Positions 43,472 through 52,482 of a stretch of 64,000 nt of DNA are shown one piece after another. The notes beneath the pieces were generated by a model. The model was not told the origin of the DNA. It did no database searches and saw only the letters and a program-made list of their open reading frames with translations. The first letter of the stretch is position 1; each line of letters begins with the position of its first letter. Where the stretch lies: contig CANMDH010000030.1 in assembly GCA_947496555.1 (NCBI GenBank), positions 1-64,000 of the forward strand, given 5' to 3'. A program made the position numbers and the translations under genes. This DNA is from an uncultured Aquimarina sp. (GTDB taxonomy: Bacteria > Bacteroidota > Bacteroidia > Flavobacteriales > Flavobacteriaceae).

Positions 43472-45667
43472 ATGGAAATGGAACAGTTCTATTACGATAA
43501 CAAAATCGTAAAAAAATTCTTGTATGCCACAATGCTTTGGGGTGTTGTGGGGATGGCAGTCGGACTCCTGCTGGCATTTATGTTTTTATTCCCCAACCTC
43601 ACCGATGGTATCTCATGGTTAAGTTTTGGTCGATTAAGACCATTACATACCAATGCAGTTATCTTCGCTTTTGTGGGTAATGCTATTTATGCAGGGGTAT
43701 ATTATTCTACACAGCGATTGTTGAAAACCAGGATGTTTAGTGATCTCCTTAGTAATATTAACTTCTGGGGATGGCAATTGATTATCGTAGGAGCCGCAAT
43801 TACACTTCCGCTAGGATTTACAACTTCAAAAGAATATGCCGAGCTAGAGTGGCCATTTGATATTGCAATTGCAGTAATTTGGGTAGTTTTTGGATGGAAT
43901 CTCATAGGGACTATTCTAAAAAGAAGACAACGCCATTTGTATGTAGCGATATGGTTTTACCTCGCAACCGTAGTAACAGTTGCTGTTCTTCACATTTTTA
44001 ACAGTCTTGAACTTCCGGTAAGTGCTTTAAAAAGTTACTCAGTATACGCAGGAGTACAGGATGCCTTAGTACAATGGTGGTACGGACATAATGCAGTAGC
44101 ATTCTTCCTAACCACACCTTTCTTGGGGTTAATGTATTACTTCATCCCAAAAGCAGCAAACAGACCTGTATATTCATATAGATTATCAATAGTACATTTC
44201 TGGTCGCTGATCTTTATATACATCTGGGCAGGACCTCACCACTTATTATATTCTTCCTTACCAGATTGGGCACAAAATCTTGGGGTTGCATTTTCTATAA
44301 TGTTGATCGCTCCGTCTTGGGGAGGGATGATCAATGGATTACTTACCCTTCGCGGGGCATGGGATAAAGTACGTACAGATCCAGTTTTGAAATTTATGGT
44401 AGTGGCTATTACCGGATACGGTATGGCAACGTTTGAGGGCCCTATGCTTTCTTTAAAAAATGTAAATGCTATTGCGCACTTTAGCGACTGGGTTATTGCT
44501 CATGTACATGTGGGTGCCTTGGCATGGAATGGATTTTTAACCTTCGGAATGGCATATTGGTTAATTCCTAGATTATTTAAAACCAAATTATGGTCTACAG
44601 GATTGGCAAACGCACATTTCTGGTTAGGTACATTAGGAATCATTATGTACGCATTGCCAATGTATGTTGCAGGATTTGTACAAGCATCAATGTGGAAACA
44701 ATTTAATCCCGATGGAAGCCTTGTATACGGTAATTTCTTGGAAACCGTAAACGAAATTATCCCGATGTATTGGATGCGTGCTATAGGTGGAAGTATCTAT
44801 ATCTTGGGGGTTTTCATTATGCTTTACAATGTAGTTCAGACTGTAAGAAATGGTAGTAAAGTGACCGATGAGTTGGCAGAGGCTGCTCCGTTAACCAAAG
44901 TAACTAGACATAGAACCGCAAAAGAAGGATACCACACCTGGTTAGAAAGAAGACCGGTAAAATTAACCATCTTTGCTACGATAGCTATCCTAATCGGGGG
45001 TGCTGTACAGATTATTCCTACCTTGATGGTGGATTCGAATATTCCAACCATTACCAGTGTAAAACCTTATACCCCTCTTGAGCTTGAAGGTAGAGATCTT
45101 TACATCAGAGAAAGTTGCGTGTCCTGTCATTCGCAAATGATACGTCCTTTCCGAAGTGAAGTAGAACGATACGGAGAGTATTCTAAGGCAGGGGAATATG
45201 TTTATGATCACCCTTTCCTTTGGGGAAGTAAACGTACCGGACCTGATCTGATGCGTATTGGCGGAAAATATTCAGATAACTGGCATTTGAATCACTTTTA
45301 TGATCCGCAAAGTACCTCATCCGGCTCCATCATGCCAAGTTATAAATGGTTAATCCAAAACGAGCTCGATCGATCACAAACAGAAACAAAAATGGAAGCA
45401 ATGGTCTCCCTTGGAGTGCCCTACACACCAGAAGAAATAGCCAGAGCGCAGCGGTGGATGGATGAACAAGCCACTCAGATCGAAAAAAACCTGTACACCG
45501 ATCCTGATTTTGCCAAAACCTATGAAGCAGATAAAAAATATGCAAAAGAAAATGGGTTGGATTTTGTTGAAATGCGAAACCGAGAAGTGGTTGCCTTAAT
45601 TGCCTATATACAGCGATTAGGAACCGATATTAAGGTAAAAACCGAAGAAATTGTAGGTAATAAGTAA
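43472..45667 (+). CDS. ccoNO: cbb3 cytochrome c oxidase, fused subunits I and II (CcoN-CcoO)
   Basis: The first 490 residues are the heme-copper catalytic subunit CcoN, with about twelve membrane helices and the heme/CuB His motifs (LRPLHTNAV, WWYGHNAVAFFLT, GPHHLLY, HVHVGALAW). The C-terminal 210 residues are CcoO, with one heme c site CVSCHSQMIRPF. The fusion of the two is normal for Bacteroidetes. The enzyme reduces O2 with high affinity and pumps protons, suiting microaerobic life. Confidence 0.95.
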   Translation: MEMEQFYYDNKIVKKFLYATMLWGVVGMAVGLLLAFMFLFPNLTDGISWLSFGRLRPLHTNAVIFAFVGNAIYAGVYYSTQRLLKTRMFSDLLSNINFWGWQLIIVGAAITLPLGFTTSKEYAELEWPFDIAIAVIWVVFGWNLIGTILKRRQRHLYVAIWFYLATVVTVAVLHIFNSLELPVSALKSYSVYAGVQDALVQWWYGHNAVAFFLTTPFLGLMYYFIPKAANRPVYSYRLSIVHFWSLIFIYIWAGPHHLLYSSLPDWAQNLGVAFSIMLIAPSWGGMINGLLTLRGAWDKVRTDPVLKFMVVAITGYGMATFEGPMLSLKNVNAIAHFSDWVIAHVHVGALAWNGFLTFGMAYWLIPRLFKTKLWSTGLANAHFWLGTLGIIMYALPMYVAGFVQASMWKQFNPDGSLVYGNFLETVNEIIPMYWMRAIGGSIYILGVFIMLYNVVQTVRNGSKVTDELAEAAPLTKVTRHRTAKEGYHTWLERRPVKLTIFATIAILIGGAVQIIPTLMVDSNIPTITSVKPYTPLELEGRDLYIRESCVSCHSQMIRPFRSEVERYGEYSKAGEYVYDHPFLWGSKRTGPDLMRIGGKYSDNWHLNHFYDPQSTSSGSIMPSYKWLIQNELDRSQTETKMEAMVSLGVPYTPEEIARAQRWMDEQATQIEKNLYTDPDFAKTYEADKKYAKENGLDFVEMRNREVVALIAYIQRLGTDIKVKTEEIVGNK

Positions 45668-45679
45668 TTAAATTCTAGG

Positions 45680-45770
45680 TTTCCTCTCCCTCGGGGGAGA
45701 GGATTAAGGTGAGGGTGTTAATCAAAAATCCCCTCATCCTAACCTTCTCCCCAAGGAGAAGGGACTGCAA
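45680..45770. repeat. 90-base palindromic repeat, copy 1
   Basis: The element contains two hairpins (CTCTCCCT...GGAGAG and CTTCTCCCC...GGAGAAG) and long-range pairing between GGTGAGGG and CCCTCATCC. It is nearly identical to 46958-47047, another gap of the same operon. This repeat type is common in Flavobacteria and may stabilise or segment the transcript. Confidence 0.8.
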
Positions 45771-45793
45771 ATAGCTATTAAAAAACTAACACC

Positions 45794-45985
45794 ATGCTAA
45801 AATTTGTAAAAGGTCATATGGAAAGTATTGAAGGCATAGAGATCTATCCCATGATTTCCCTGCTTATATTTTTCATCTTCTTTGCCGCCTTATTCTGGTG
45901 GGTATTCACGGCCAAAAAAGAACATATCAAAGAAGTTAGTAACATTCCATTAGAAACTGAAAACGATAAAGACTACACACTATGA
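45794..45985 (+). CDS. ccoQ: cbb3 oxidase small subunit CcoQ
   Basis: The 63-residue protein has one membrane helix (PMISLLIFFIFFAALFWWVF) followed by a charged tail, matching CcoQ, which stabilises the oxidase. It overlaps ccoP by the 4-base ATGA, which indicates coupled translation. Confidence 0.85.
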   Translation: MLKFVKGHMESIEGIEIYPMISLLIFFIFFAALFWWVFTAKKEHIKEVSNIPLETENDKDYTL

Positions 45986-46941
45986 GGACGACCGCATCAT
46001 ATTTACGAGTACTTGCTTTTTTACTCATTGCATATATATTAATAGAGCTTACGGTTGATTCTGGTTCAGCATCGGCCTTTATAGCAGAACCACTTGCCTG
46101 GTTAATTATTGGAATAGTTTTTCTTTTTGCAATCGCTATTGAAATTAGTTTCGCCGCATTCAAAAATGTATTATTTCAATCATTAAAACCGGAAGCGCAA
46201 GAACGTTATCTACTTGCCGAAAAAGCAAAAAAGGAAAGCCAATTTAGATGGGCTAAGGACGCCTATTTAAAACTTCTAGACAGCAAACCGGTTGAAGAAG
46301 AAGAAGAGATCATTCTAGATCATAACTATGATGGTATCAAAGAACTGGATAATAATCTTCCACCTTGGTGGGTATGGGGTTTTTATGCCACAATTATATT
46401 CGGAGTGATATATCTAGCTCGTTTCCATGTATTTAATGATTATACCCAAACCGAAGAATATGAAACTGAAATTGCCGAAGCCAAAATTGCTATAGAAGAA
46501 TATAAAAAGACGGCCAAAGATCTGGTAGATATCAATACCGTAACCCTGCTAACCGACGCATCCGATCTTAGTGCGGGAAAAGCAATTTTTGCAACCAACT
46601 GTGTGGCATGTCATAAGGCTGATGGTGGTGGCGGTATTGGACCTAATCTTACCGATGAGTATTGGATTCTAGGAGGAGGAATCAAAAATGTATTCCGTAC
46701 GATTTCTGAAGGAGGACGAGACGGTAAGGGAATGGTTGCCTGGAAACAAACCTTGAAACCTGCTGAAATGGCTCAGGTAGCAAGTTATCTCCTCACACTC
46801 GTAGGTACAACTCCTGCAGAACCTAAAGAAGCTCAAGGGGAAATTTGGATAGATCCTGATGCTCCAAAGGAAGAACCTGCTGAAGAAGAGATTCTAGAAA
46901 CTGCCTCTGACTCGACGGCTATAACAAGTGCTATGAATTAA
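45982..46941 (+). CDS. ccoP: cbb3 oxidase diheme-type subunit CcoP, single-heme form
   Basis: The 319-residue protein has an N-terminal extension with two membrane segments, then the typical CcoP core NNLPPWWVWGFYATIIFG and a cytochrome c domain with CVACHKADGGGGIGPNL. Only one CxxCH is present, whereas proteobacterial CcoP has two; the single-heme form is usual in Bacteroidetes. The C-terminal tail is acidic and Glu/Pro-rich. Confidence 0.92.
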   Translation: MRTTASYLRVLAFLLIAYILIELTVDSGSASAFIAEPLAWLIIGIVFLFAIAIEISFAAFKNVLFQSLKPEAQERYLLAEKAKKESQFRWAKDAYLKLLDSKPVEEEEEIILDHNYDGIKELDNNLPPWWVWGFYATIIFGVIYLARFHVFNDYTQTEEYETEIAEAKIAIEEYKKTAKDLVDINTVTLLTDASDLSAGKAIFATNCVACHKADGGGGIGPNLTDEYWILGGGIKNVFRTISEGGRDGKGMVAWKQTLKPAEMAQVASYLLTLVGTTPAEPKEAQGEIWIDPDAPKEEPAEEEILETASDSTAITSAMN

Positions 46942-46957
46942 AATATGTAAGAAAGAG

Positions 46958-47047
46958 TTTCCTCTCCCTTGAGGGAGAGGATTAAGGTGAGGGTGTTCAT
47001 TAAAAATCCCCTCATCCTAACCTTCTCCCCAAGGAGAAGGGACTTCA
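46958..47047. repeat. 90-base palindromic repeat, copy 2
   Basis: This is the second copy of the element at 45680-45770, in the same orientation, differing at only a few positions. It separates ccoP from ccoG, as copy 1 separates ccoNO from ccoQ. Confidence 0.8.
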
Positions 47048-47072
47048 AAATTTTTATAAAACCAAAACTCTA

Positions 47073-48494
47073 TTGGAAACACCAACAAACGAAAAATTCA
47101 GAGATTCGATTGCTACCGTAAATGAAGAAGGAAAACGCGCCTGGGTGTATCCTAAAAAACCTAATGGTAAATTTTATGAGTATCGCAAATGGGTAAGCTA
47201 TGGGTTACTTATATTTTTGTTTTCTGCCCCGTTTATTAAAATTAACGGAAATCAGTTTTTACTTTTCAATGTATTAGAACGTCGTTTCAATATTTTTGGA
47301 GCTCCTTTTTGGCCTCAAGATTTTCATTTGTTTGTAATATCGATGATTATTGGAGTAATTTTTATCACCCTTTTTACCGTTGCTTTCGGAAGGTTATTTT
47401 GTGGTTGGGTCTGTCCACAAACTATTTTCATGGAAATGGTTTTTAGAAGAATTGAATATTGGATCGAAGGTGATCGTGGTAAACAAATTCGTCTAGACAA
47501 ACAGTCCTGGAATACTGAAAAAATAAGAAAACGTGTAACCAAATGGATCATATTCTTTGTTATTTCCTTCTTGATAGCCAATATTTTTCTGGCTTATCTT
47601 ATTGGTAGTGATCAACTATTACGATACATTATCGATGGGCCGTTTAAACATGTTAGTACATTAATATCATTATTAATATTTACGGGTGTTTTCTATTTTG
47701 TATTTGCGTGGTTTAGAGAACAGGTATGTATTATCGCATGTCCTTATGGTCGTTTGCAAGGTGTACTATTAGATTCAAAATCTATTGTTGTAGCCTATGA
47801 TTACAAAAGAGGGGAAAAAGAAACGGGCCGAGCAAAATTTAAGAAAAATGAAGATCGATCATCTACCGGAAAGGGGGATTGTATTGATTGCTTCCAGTGT
47901 GTGCATGTCTGCCCTACCGGAATCGATATTCGAAACGGAACACAATTAGAGTGTGTCAACTGTACTGCATGTATTGATGCTTGCGATCACATGATGGAAA
48001 GTGTAAATCTACCCAAAGGGCTAATTCGCTATGCCAGCGAAGAAAATATTGCAAAAAAAGCGAAATTCAAATTTACACCTAGACTTAAAGGATATAGTGC
48101 TGTGCTTTTCATCTTAACCGGTGTTTTAATCGGAATGTCATTCTTAAGAAATGATGTCGAAGCCAATATTCTAAGGCTGCCAGGGCAACTCTATGAAAGA
48201 AAAGAAAATAATATCATTAGCAACGTGTACACCTATAAGTTGGTTAACAAAACTACTGATGATATCGAAGATGTTCATTTTGAACTATTATCACATAAAG
48301 GAAAAATAGAACTTGTGACGCACATAAACTTTACCGTTCCAAAGCAAGGACTGGCTGAAGGAACGCTGTTTATTGAAGTTAACGCTTCTGCTCTTAGCGG
48401 AGACAAAGACAAAGTGAAGATAGGCGTATATAGCAATGATAAATTAATCGAAACTACTACCGCTGCTTTTTTAGGGCCAAGAAGCTATAGATAA
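47073..48494 (+). CDS. ccoG: cbb3 oxidase accessory Fe-S protein CcoG (FixG/RdxA)
   Basis: The 473-residue membrane protein has FGRLFCGWVCPQTIFMEMVFRRIEYWIEG, four to five helices, two 4Fe-4S ferredoxin motifs (CIDCFQCVHVCP and CVNCTACIDACD) and a C-terminal Ig-like domain. CcoG is thought to reduce Cu(II) to Cu(I) for oxidase assembly. The start is a TTG codon. It follows the second 90-base repeat. Confidence 0.92.
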   Translation: METPTNEKFRDSIATVNEEGKRAWVYPKKPNGKFYEYRKWVSYGLLIFLFSAPFIKINGNQFLLFNVLERRFNIFGAPFWPQDFHLFVISMIIGVIFITLFTVAFGRLFCGWVCPQTIFMEMVFRRIEYWIEGDRGKQIRLDKQSWNTEKIRKRVTKWIIFFVISFLIANIFLAYLIGSDQLLRYIIDGPFKHVSTLISLLIFTGVFYFVFAWFREQVCIIACPYGRLQGVLLDSKSIVVAYDYKRGEKETGRAKFKKNEDRSSTGKGDCIDCFQCVHVCPTGIDIRNGTQLECVNCTACIDACDHMMESVNLPKGLIRYASEENIAKKAKFKFTPRLKGYSAVLFILTGVLIGMSFLRNDVEANILRLPGQLYERKENNIISNVYTYKLVNKTTDDIEDVHFELLSHKGKIELVTHINFTVPKQGLAEGTLFIEVNASALSGDKDKVKIGVYSNDKLIETTTAAFLGPRSYR

Positions 48495-48747
48495 GTATGT
48501 GAGTGTTTTAGGACGCTTCTCTTTGAGTTTGTGAGTGGCTCCAATATAACGGATTAGGGATTCTGAATTTGAGCTATGAATAAAGAAGTGCTCCGTCAAA
48601 TCATCCCACAAAATCTTAATAATCAAATTATAACAAAATAAAGAGGAAAGAAAAAGGAAAGTAACGTTGTAAAGAAGATGATGAGTATATGCGCCAAAAG
48701 TAGAAACCTCATCTCTCAAAAAATCACATACTAAAAAACTAAATACT

Positions 48748-49194
48748 ATGAAAATAAACTGGGGAACTGCCATTGTACTTGCTTTTGTAGGATTCATTTC
48801 CTTCATTATGTACTTTGTTATTAAAATGAATACCAATGAAAAATACGAACACGATTTGGTAACCGAAGAGTATTATAAAAAGGAGCTTGCTTTTCAAAAG
48901 GAAATCGATGCCGAAAAAAACGGGAAGGCCTTAAAAAATAATGTTATAGTCAAAAAAGTACCTGAAGGTCTGGTTATTATTTTTCCCGAGGATAAAAACT
49001 ATAGAGATATAACCGGTGTCATATCTCTATACCGTCCATCAAATAAGAAACTGGATTTTGAAATACCTATCGATTTATCAAATTCAGAATATATCATATC
49101 CAATAATAACTTAATAGAAGGGCGTTGGAATATCATCATTGACTGGAAGTACGAAAATACTTCGTATTTATTTAAACAATCATTTACTTACTAA
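48748..49194 (+). CDS. ccoH: cbb3 oxidase assembly protein CcoH (FixH family)
   Basis: The 148-residue protein has one N-terminal membrane helix (AIVLAFVGFISFIMYFVI) followed by MNTNEKYEHDLVTEEYYKKELAFQKEID, the FixH pattern, and a periplasmic domain with RWNIIIDWKYE near its end. It helps CcoI deliver copper. The 253-base gap before it (48495-48747) holds no gene that I can support. Confidence 0.87.
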   Translation: MKINWGTAIVLAFVGFISFIMYFVIKMNTNEKYEHDLVTEEYYKKELAFQKEIDAEKNGKALKNNVIVKKVPEGLVIIFPEDKNYRDITGVISLYRPSNKKLDFEIPIDLSNSEYIISNNNLIEGRWNIIIDWKYENTSYLFKQSFTY

Positions 49195-49896
49195 ATGTTA
49201 GTAACTGCATTCATATTAGGATTACTAGGAAGCTTTCACTGTTTAGGAATGTGTGGCCCTATTGCCTTTATGCTGCCTGTTAATAAATCAAATTCAATTC
49301 AAAAATTCTATCAGATTTCTCTATATCATTTCGGTAGATTACTAGCCTATAGCATTATTGGATTATTTTTTGGATTGATTGGTAAAAGCTTGCACCTTTT
49401 TGGCTTACAACAGGGATTATCTATTGCAATTGGAGTTTTAATGATTCTTATGGTGTTAATCCCGTCTTCAATATTATTGAAATATAGTTTCTCCAAGCCT
49501 ATTTACAAAATCATTTCAAAAGTTAAGAATGCGTTGGGAAAAGAACTTAAAAAGAAAACCCCTGATACTTTTTTAACTATTGGTTTTTTAAACGGTTTTC
49601 TACCTTGTGGATTAGTATATATGGCAGTTTTTGGAGCCATCGCCACTGGCCATATGCTTGATAGTAGTTTCTATATGCTACTTTTTGGATTAGGAACCAT
49701 TCCTTTAATGACTATTGCGGTATATGCCGGTAACTTATTGAGCGGAAAAGTGCGACAACATGTTCAAAAAGCGATTCCAGTATTTATTATTATAATCGGT
49801 TTACTATTTATTGTACGAGGACTGGGATTGGGTATTCCGTATGTATCTCCAAAACCCGTAACCGAAATCGTATCAGCAGATTTTGAGTGCCATTAA
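49195..49896 (+). CDS. TauE/SafE-DsbD_2 family membrane protein, oxidase-linked
   Basis: The 233-residue protein has six membrane helices and the signature GLLGSFHCLGMCGPIAFMLP, plus LNGFLPCGLVYMAVFGA. Members linked to ccoGHIS clusters are thought to take part in copper or redox handling for cbb3 maturation, although the family name says sulfite exporter. It starts directly after the ccoH stop codon and ends the operon. Confidence 0.82.
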   Translation: MLVTAFILGLLGSFHCLGMCGPIAFMLPVNKSNSIQKFYQISLYHFGRLLAYSIIGLFFGLIGKSLHLFGLQQGLSIAIGVLMILMVLIPSSILLKYSFSKPIYKIISKVKNALGKELKKKTPDTFLTIGFLNGFLPCGLVYMAVFGAIATGHMLDSSFYMLLFGLGTIPLMTIAVYAGNLLSGKVRQHVQKAIPVFIIIIGLLFIVRGLGLGIPYVSPKPVTEIVSADFECH

Positions 49897-49900
49897 TAAA

Positions 49901-49945
49901 AAACCTTCCGAAAATAATTTACACATAATTAAAATCGAAAGGTTT
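49901..49945. terminator. Terminator between convergent genes
   Basis: AAACCTTCCGA (49901-49911) pairs with TCGAAAGGTTT (49935-49945) with one mismatch and a long loop. It lies between the end of the cbb3 operon and the minus-strand gene at 49969. Confidence 0.5.
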
Positions 49946-49968
49946 CAGGTTTAATATCTTTTTACCTA

Positions 49969-50580
49969 TTATAAGGCAGTAGATTTTTTATTCTTTTGCA
50001 ATGCTTTACTTTTTTTGGCTAACACTTTTCGGTATTCATAAATCCCTTCAAATTTTACTCCATTCATATTTAAACATTCTCCATCTTTAAAGCGTATTTC
50101 TTGTTGATCTGGTGTTTGATAGGTACCAAAAGGATCCACAACTATATTATTTTTAAGAGTAATCGGTTTGCGAATTCGATTTTGAAAAAGGTCCTTTACT
50201 TTAAAAACATCTCCATCTACTCTTATAAAGTGAACCTTATTTTGATATCTACTTTCTATCTGTGTTTGTGTGAGGTCCTTATTTTCTTTCTTCATCTTAT
50301 ATCTGTATTGATACTCATTTCTATATCGAATACCATACATATCAAGACACTCACCATCTTTAAGCCGAAATTGTTGACCATCTGCGGTCTTAAAACTTCC
50401 ATCGGGATAAACAGTAGAGCAATCGGATAACATCGTACTTTCTTGAAGCAATTCTTGATCGCCATCATTAACTTGTATCATATCACCATCTACATAAATT
50501 AAACTTACCTGATCAAGATTTTGGGCTAATATGGTTGCAGTTGTGAGAACCATCGTAAAAAACAATATTATTTTTCTCAT
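49969..50580 (-). CDS. Secreted protein with two related repeats
   Basis: The protein has a signal peptide (MRKIILFFTMVLTTATILAQ). Two copies of a unit of about 80 residues follow, each with a VDGD strand and RLKDGECLDMYGI or RFKDGECLNMNGV. It is probably periplasmic or surface-exposed; I do not recognise a function. An ATG at 50604 is in frame, but the -7 box of its TGAYA promoter lies at 50605-50612, so that codon would fall at or before the transcript start. I therefore choose 50580. Confidence 0.72.
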   Translation of the reverse strand: MRKIILFFTMVLTTATILAQNLDQVSLIYVDGDMIQVNDGDQELLQESTMLSDCSTVYPDGSFKTADGQQFRLKDGECLDMYGIRYRNEYQYRYKMKKENKDLTQTQIESRYQNKVHFIRVDGDVFKVKDLFQNRIRKPITLKNNIVVDPFGTYQTPDQQEIRFKDGECLNMNGVKFEGIYEYRKVLAKKSKALQKNKKSTAL

Positions 50581-50604
50581 GATTTTAAGGTTTAAAATTC
50601 CCAA

Positions 50605-50647
50605 TAAAAGTACGCTCCAAAAGCATAAAAAACGATGACAAATATCA
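50605..50647 (-). promoter_or_regulatory. TGAYA-box promoter of the secreted two-repeat protein
   Basis: On the minus strand TGATATTTGTCA (50636-50647) is followed after 23 bases by TACTTTTA (50605-50612). It also fixes the start codon of the gene at 50580. Confidence 0.72.
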
Positions 50648-50714
50648 TCTTAAAAACGAATTTCGAAACGGTTAATGATGGGATTTATAAGCGCCCTTCT
50701 CTTAAATTTATATT

Positions 50715-50758
50715 GTAACAAAGGTTACATAAATAGATATAGAAAAACCTTAAATTTA
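50715..50758 (+). promoter_or_regulatory. GTAAC-box promoter of the sulfite dehydrogenase operon
   Basis: GTAACAAAGGTTAC (50715-50728) has a -7 box TAAATTTA at 50751-50758, 23 bases after the 12-base core. It is one of three such sites in the window, all before sulfur genes. Only 67 bases separate it from a TGAYA box facing the other way. Confidence 0.72.
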
Positions 50759-50783
50759 ACCATCAAAAATGTATCTGCATATA

Positions 50784-52001
50784 ATGAAAAGACGAAATTT
50801 TGTTAAGAAAACTGTATTAAGCTCTATGGCAGCCATCATTGGTGCCGATATTGTTTTTGGATCCATAATGCCCAAAGGATATCTTCCTTTGGCTTTACAA
50901 CAGGATCCTTATAAAATGTTCGATAAGGACAACGGAATGGAAGTGCTTAATGATAAACCCTGGAATATTGAAGCAAAAGCACATTTGCTAGACGATAAAA
51001 TTACACCAAACCGATATATGTTTATTAGAAATAACGGGCTTATTCCTTCATCCATCGATGCATCTAAATGGACATTAACTATTAACGGTGAATCTGTAAA
51101 ACAGCAAAAAACGTATTCGCTGGAAGAATTGAAATCAAAATTTAAGCAGCATACCTATCAACTTACTTTAGAATGCGGTGGTAATGGACGTAGCGAATTT
51201 GATCCTCCGGCAAAAGGAAATCAATGGACAGTAGGAGCTGTCTCTTGTGCAGAGTGGACCGGTGTTCGATTGCGAGATATTTTGGAAGATGTAGGCATCA
51301 CTAATGATGCTATATATATAGGATATCATGCAGCAGATACCCACCTAAGTGGTGACCCTAAAAAAGAACCTATCTCTCGTGGAGTGCCAATAGCCAAAGC
51401 CTTACAAGAAGAAACCTTATTAGCCTTTAAAATGAATGGTAAAGATATACCATTGGCTCACGGATATCCCTTAAGATTAGTTGCCGGAGGATGGCCCGCA
51501 TCTGCATCTGGTAAATGGGTGAATAGAATCAGTATCCGCGACAAAGTGCATGATGGCACCAAAATGACAGGTACAGCATATAGAGTACCCTGTGAATCTG
51601 TAGCTCCGGGAGATAAGGTAAAAGATGAAGATATGTGCATTATCGAATCTATGCCCGTAAAATCTTTAATTACCTATCCTAAATCTGGTGCAATGATTAG
51701 CAAAGGAAAAAAAATAAATATCAGAGGTCATGCATGGGCAGGAGAACTTGAAGTTACCAAAATGGAATATTCAATTGATTTTGGTGCGACCTGGAAAGAA
51801 TGTCCTATAGAAAAACCCTCTAATCGATTAGCCTGGCAGCATTTTTCTGCTTCGATAGGTTTTCCAATGAAAGGATATTATGAAGTTTGGGTCCGCGCTA
51901 CCGACTCAAATGGTATTAGTCAACCTATGGTTTTACCCGGTTGGAACCCTAAAGGGTATTTAAATAATGCTTGTCATCGCATAGCAGTAAAAGTGAAGTA
52001 G
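50784..52001 (+). CDS. Sulfite dehydrogenase-like molybdoenzyme (SorA type)
   Basis: The protein has a Tat signal (MKRRNFVKKTVLSS), a sulfite-oxidase molybdopterin domain with the molybdenum-ligand Cys in TLECGGNGRSEF and HGYPLRLVAGGWPASASGKW, and a C-terminal dimerisation domain (IRGHAWAGELEVTKMEYSID). It probably oxidises sulfite to sulfate in the periplasm and passes electrons to the cytochrome c encoded next. An ATG at 50769 adds five residues; the ATG at 50784 places the twin arginines normally and leaves a short leader. Other substrates of this fold are possible. Confidence 0.88.
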   Translation: MKRRNFVKKTVLSSMAAIIGADIVFGSIMPKGYLPLALQQDPYKMFDKDNGMEVLNDKPWNIEAKAHLLDDKITPNRYMFIRNNGLIPSSIDASKWTLTINGESVKQQKTYSLEELKSKFKQHTYQLTLECGGNGRSEFDPPAKGNQWTVGAVSCAEWTGVRLRDILEDVGITNDAIYIGYHAADTHLSGDPKKEPISRGVPIAKALQEETLLAFKMNGKDIPLAHGYPLRLVAGGWPASASGKWVNRISIRDKVHDGTKMTGTAYRVPCESVAPGDKVKDEDMCIIESMPVKSLITYPKSGAMISKGKKINIRGHAWAGELEVTKMEYSIDFGATWKECPIEKPSNRLAWQHFSASIGFPMKGYYEVWVRATDSNGISQPMVLPGWNPKGYLNNACHRIAVKVK

Positions 52002-52002
52002 G

Positions 52003-52482
52003 ATGGATAAGCAAAGGCAATTTAGACAACAGGTAAAAACTGTTTACAGGCTCCTACTAGTAGTATTCGCTATGGTTGGACTGATTACTGTTGCCGGAAT
52101 TTATCTTATTGCAGATCCATCACTATCTGCATTCAAAAAAACTACAACAGAATCAGAATATATAACCACTTCAAAAGAAGAAGATGATGATAGCATAGAA
52201 AATGGAGTACATGTTAGAACAGGACTTATTGACGCCGAAGGTTTGATGACAGTGGTAAACAATTGTACAAATTGTCATTCTTCGAAACTGGTTATACAAA
52301 ATCGAATGAATAGAGAACGTTGGATTGCAACGATACGTTGGATGCAGGAAACTCAAAACTTATGGGACTTAGGTGGTAATGAAGAAATTATAGTAAATTA
52401 TCTTGTAACGAACTATCCCCCAAACAAAAAAGGAAGACGAGAAGTATTAACCGATATAGAATGGTATGAGTTACAGGATTAG
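52003..52482 (+). CDS. Membrane-anchored monoheme cytochrome c (SorB-like)
   Basis: The 159-residue protein has one N-terminal membrane helix (about residues 14-34) and a single heme site CTNCHSSKL, followed by RWIATIRWMQETQNLW. It starts 1 base after the stop codon of the sulfite dehydrogenase gene and is the likely electron acceptor of that enzyme. It overlaps the next gene by 17 bases. Confidence 0.83.
   Translation: MDKQRQFRQQVKTVYRLLLVVFAMVGLITVAGIYLIADPSLSAFKKTTTESEYITTSKEEDDDSIENGVHVRTGLIDAEGLMTVVNNCTNCHSSKLVIQNRMNRERWIATIRWMQETQNLWDLGGNEEIIVNYLVTNYPPNKKGRREVLTDIEWYELQD

Noticed and set aside
48471-48836. Antisense reading frame of 121 codons before ccoH
   Set aside because: It overlaps the ends of ccoG and ccoH on the other strand, has no promoter or family match, and looks like chance or decayed intergenic sequence.
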